Position numbers and translations under genes: made by a program
Shown here: positions 14,144 to 14,411 of the stretch, piece after piece
Layout of the letters: each line of letters opens with the position of its first letter
Numbering within the stretch: the stretch's first letter is position 1
Notes under the pieces: generated by a model
What the model saw: the letters and a program-made list of their open reading frames with translations, nothing else
Told to the model about the DNA's origin: nothing
The model's database searches: none
Assembly: GCA_964531265.1 (NCBI GenBank)
Contig: CAZHDW010000030.1
Coordinates: forward strand, 1-14,411
Direction of reading: 5' to 3'
DNA: 14,411 nucleotides
DNA from: Hominenteromicrobium sp964531265
GTDB taxonomy: Bacteria > Bacillota > Clostridia > Oscillospirales > Acutalibacteraceae

Positions 14144-14411
14144 CCACCGAAGAAACAGCGGATTCGCCAAGGTCATTGTAAGCAGTGGCTTTTTCGAATG
14201 AAAAATGACTTTCTAACCGCGATCCGTTCAAAATCCTCTGCAGAGGGGAAGAAGAGTCTGGCGAACTGGCTGCTGTCCGTCGAAGTGATGAATCTGCCGG
14301 AATTCAAAGACTGCACAAGAGCCTATCATAATTGGTTTCATGAGATAGTAAACTCAATGGATGTCCCTTGGACAAACGGCTTCATTGAGGGCTGCAACAA
14401 CAAAACCAAAG
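14144..14411 (+). mobile_element. ISL3-type transposase, C-terminal fragment running off the window
   Basis: The frame open from 14144 to the window end encodes, from Met at 14198, 71 residues with the marks of an ISL3-family DDE transposase. These are KNDFLTAI, then LANWLLSVEVMNLPEFKDC, then YHNWFHEI, and TNGFIEGCNNKTK, which contains the last catalytic Glu. The family usually has about 400 or more residues with an N-terminal zinc finger and helix-turn-helix. None of that is recognisable upstream, where a TGA (14141-14143) closes the frame and a terminator and the nitroreductase follow. The element is therefore probably 5'-truncated. Its 3' end and inverted repeat lie outside the window. The exact left boundary, between about 13980 and 14190, cannot be fixed. 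Confidence 0.75.

Noticed and set aside
1..14411. tRNA or rRNA genes, CRISPR arrays, prophage genes
   Set aside because: None of their marks (cloverleaf with TTCGA arm, rRNA core motifs, regular direct repeats with spacers, phage structural genes) was seen.

Overview
The window looks like a chromosomal segment of a low-to-moderate GC Firmicute of class Clostridia, most likely an Oscillospiraceae/Ruminococcus-type gut anaerobe. The reasons are the ispH-rpsA gene fusion, the gene order FAD oxidoreductase - cmk - plsC - ispH/rpsA, the AGGAGG-type ribosome binding sites, and the compact operons with ATGA/TAATG stop-start overlaps. This placement is inferred from gene content and not from any database comparison.

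Region by region. Bases 1-250 hold a self-contained mini-gene: a strong sigma-A-type promoter, a G-rich Shine-Dalgarno, a 22-codon single-span membrane peptide and an intrinsic terminator. Bases 327-783 are a GNAT acetyltransferase broken by an apparent single-base loss late in the gene, and probably a second at the start. A 16-bp stem at 796-830 ends the leftward operons. From 848 to 8691 everything reads leftward. In order of transcription these are an RpiR/SIS regulator, a BaiN/HI0933-type flavoprotein, cytidylate kinase (cmk), an acylglycerolphosphate acyltransferase (plsC) and a fused IspH-ribosomal S1 protein; after a hairpin come secD and secF. The first five are nearly gapless and partly overlapping, so they look like one housekeeping transcript linking nucleotide, phospholipid, isoprenoid and translation functions.

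Bases 8692-9037 are a divergent control region with one promoter facing each way and three copies of a CCTGC-centred box, two of them in inverted orientation. To its right a tight three-gene operon (9038-12315) encodes a MoxR AAA+ ATPase, a DUF58 protein and a multi-span membrane protein. The last resembles the transglutaminase-family (TgpA-like) partner usual in such operons but has no transglutaminase domain. After a terminator, 12494-13863 carries an RmlD-like sugar-nucleotide reductase and a small nitroreductase. The right end (about 14144-14411) is the C-terminal part of an ISL3-type transposase, cut by the window edge and apparently missing its N-terminal half. The stretch between it and the nitroreductase holds only a terminator and ambiguous, possibly decayed sequence.

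The most interesting points are the orphan membrane micropeptide unit, the strong Shine-Dalgarno placed inside ispH-rpsA exactly before the S1 part, the transglutaminase-less MoxR/DUF58 system with its structured leader, and the repeated CCTGC boxes between rpiR and moxR.
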